In this document: one piece after another, positions 12,806 through 13,745 of the stretch
How positions within the stretch are numbered: the first letter of the stretch is position 1
How the letters are laid out: each line of letters opens with the position of its first letter
Source: an uncultured Erysipelotrichaceae bacterium
GTDB lineage: Bacteria; Bacillota_I; Bacilli_A; RFN20; CAG-288
NCBI GenBank assembly: GCA_902771745.1
Contig: CACXYG010000017.1
Location: forward strand, 1 to 13,745
Direction of reading: 5' to 3'
Length of the DNA stretch: 13,745 nucleotides
Program-made: the position numbers and the translations under genes
Notes under the pieces: model-generated
The model's database searches: none
The model's input: only the letters and a program-made list of their open reading frames with translations
Told to the model about the DNA's origin: nothing

Positions 12806-13600
12806 ATGAAACCCTGTCATTTCGCTGTGTATTCCAAAATGTTCGAAAACAACACCGTCATGATTGAGCGCCTGAAGAAGGAACTTGGCCAAAACGGATT
12901 TGTTTATGATGAAGAAAAACCCAACCTGATCATCGTCTTAGGTGGTGATGGTTCTTTTATGAGAGCCATTCATGACCGTAAGTTACCACGAGGAAAAGAT
13001 ATCAGTTATCTTTTGTTCAACACTGGTCACCTGGGATTTTATTCCGACTATGCCAAAGGGGAAGAAGATGAGTTTATCCATGCGATACTCACCAAAGAAC
13101 CTGAGGTAGAATATCTGCCATTCTTCCGTTTTGTCATCGACAATAAAAGAGAACACCACTTCATCAACGACATCGCCATTCAGACCGGTGAAACTGTCTT
13201 TATGGATGTCTATGTCAATGATGAACCATTGACCGAAAGCCGTTGTAACGGTATTGTTGTAGGTACCCCAACAGGTTCCTCTGGTTATCTGTTATCCTTG
13301 AATTCTCCTTTGGTCATCAATGCACCTGACCTTTATCAGTTCTCTTTGATTTCTCCTTGTCACAACCGTCTTTTCCCTAACACCATCACCAAAGCCATCA
13401 TCGGTGGCAATCAGGAATTAAGAGTTGTCATTCACGAAGGAAACTATGATATTTATGTCGATGGTGGCCATAAGACCAAACTCAAAGGTCATGAATTCAG
13501 TTTCTCTCACAAGAAGGATGAGCTTGTCTCTCTCTTACATTTAAAAGATATCACCGTTGTTTCACGTATCAGAAAGAACATTTCTGGAAAGGAAGATTAA
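12806..13600 (+). CDS. nadK: NAD kinase
   Basis: NadK phosphorylates NAD to NADP in the cytoplasm. The 264 residues match the short Firmicute form. LGGDGSFMRA (45-54) is the glycine-rich GGDG motif with catalytic Asp48. FNTGHLGF (71-78) follows. FINDIAIQ (119-126) stands where most family members have Asn-Glu, so here Asp122 replaces Glu. GTPTGSSGYLLSLNSPL (153-169) is the NAD-binding loop, and YVDGG (217-221) completes the site. The replacement and GGDGS in place of GGDGT look like lineage variants rather than loss of function. Four bases after its stop comes the next ATG, so they probably form an operon. Confidence 0.96.
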   Translation: MKPCHFAVYSKMFENNTVMIERLKKELGQNGFVYDEEKPNLIIVLGGDGSFMRAIHDRKLPRGKDISYLLFNTGHLGFYSDYAKGEEDEFIHAILTKEPEVEYLPFFRFVIDNKREHHFINDIAIQTGETVFMDVYVNDEPLTESRCNGIVVGTPTGSSGYLLSLNSPLVINAPDLYQFSLISPCHNRLFPNTITKAIIGGNQELRVVIHEGNYDIYVDGGHKTKLKGHEFSFSHKKDELVSLLHLKDITVVSRIRKNISGKED

Positions 13601-13603
13601 ACT

Positions 13604-13745
13604 ATGGAACCCTATGTCTATATCATCATCGCTGTTGCAGCAGCCTTACTGATTGCTCTTGTCGTTTTTGGTATCATCCGCTACAACAAGAAAAAGAAAA
13701 TCGAAGCCGCCGATAAGGCTGTCGATGAGAAAGTTGAACAATCTG
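13604..13745 (+). CDS. Single-pass membrane protein, N-terminal part (3' truncated)
   Basis: The start ATG 13604 follows GGAAAGGAAG at the end of nadK. The 47 visible residues begin MEPYVYIIIAVAAALLIALV, a membrane anchor with little before it, then a basic turn (RYNKKKKIE) and a charged, probably helical stretch (AADKAVDEKVEQS). The basic residues after the helix put the remainder in the cytoplasm. The layout resembles EzrA-type division proteins (short outside end, one helix, coiled coil inside), but too little is visible to claim that. Four-base spacing suggests co-transcription with nadK. Confidence 0.8.
   Translation, partial: MEPYVYIIIAVAAALLIALVVFGIIRYNKKKKIEAADKAVDEKVEQS

Noticed and set aside
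1..13745. CRISPR arrays, tRNA or rRNA genes, transposases, integrases
   Set aside because: I looked for regularly spaced repeats, tRNA-like cloverleaf signatures and transposase or recombinase motifs and saw none.

Overview
The window looks like chromosomal DNA from a low-GC Firmicute, probably of the Erysipelotrichia (Erysipelotrichaceae-like). This rests on strong AGGAGG-type ribosome sites, standard stop codons, an RFN riboswitch controlling a RibU-type transporter, a CcpA-type cre site, a CYTH/NAD-kinase neighbourhood as in Bacillus yjbK-nadF, and gene families common in that group. The taxonomy is inference.

Layout. 1-661: C-terminal part of an unrecognised protein, followed by back-to-back terminators shared with the convergent malQ. 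725-2224 (-): malQ (4-alpha-glucanotransferase) with a perfect cre site over its promoter. 2398-5839 (-): a tight four-gene operon alternating GT8 glycosyltransferase, PlsC-like acyltransferase, GT8, PlsC-like, probably for an acylated glycolipid. 6019-6672 (+): a divergent XRE regulator with four membrane helices, apparently on a leaderless mRNA. 6689-7624 (-): ribU with its FMN riboswitch, terminator and promoter. 7675-8784: an AT-rich island bounded by a 26-bp direct repeat. It holds a small, apparently frameshifted, bacteriocin-like peptide gene and a tightly coupled 207-residue gene that may be its immunity partner. 8876-9484 (+): an Sfp-type phosphopantetheinyl transferase. 9488-11244 (-): an M29 aminopeptidase behind a small membrane zinc-ribbon protein, the latter also apparently leaderless. 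11332-11874 (-): a lipoprotein gene which, with an AT-rich upstream stretch, lies between two copies of a 33-bp terminator repeat. 12156-12737 (-) and 12806-13600 (+): divergent CYTH phosphatase and NAD kinase, then the start of a single-pass membrane protein running off the end.

Most of the window is ordinary housekeeping and envelope metabolism. The accessory parts are the 7.65-8.81 kb island, the lipoprotein segment at 11.29-12.13 kb, and the GT8/PlsC glycolipid operon. The best candidate for an undescribed system is the island: secreted peptide plus partner gene, its own promoter with 9-bp direct repeats, base composition unlike its surroundings, and a repeat at both ends that overlaps the ribU promoter.
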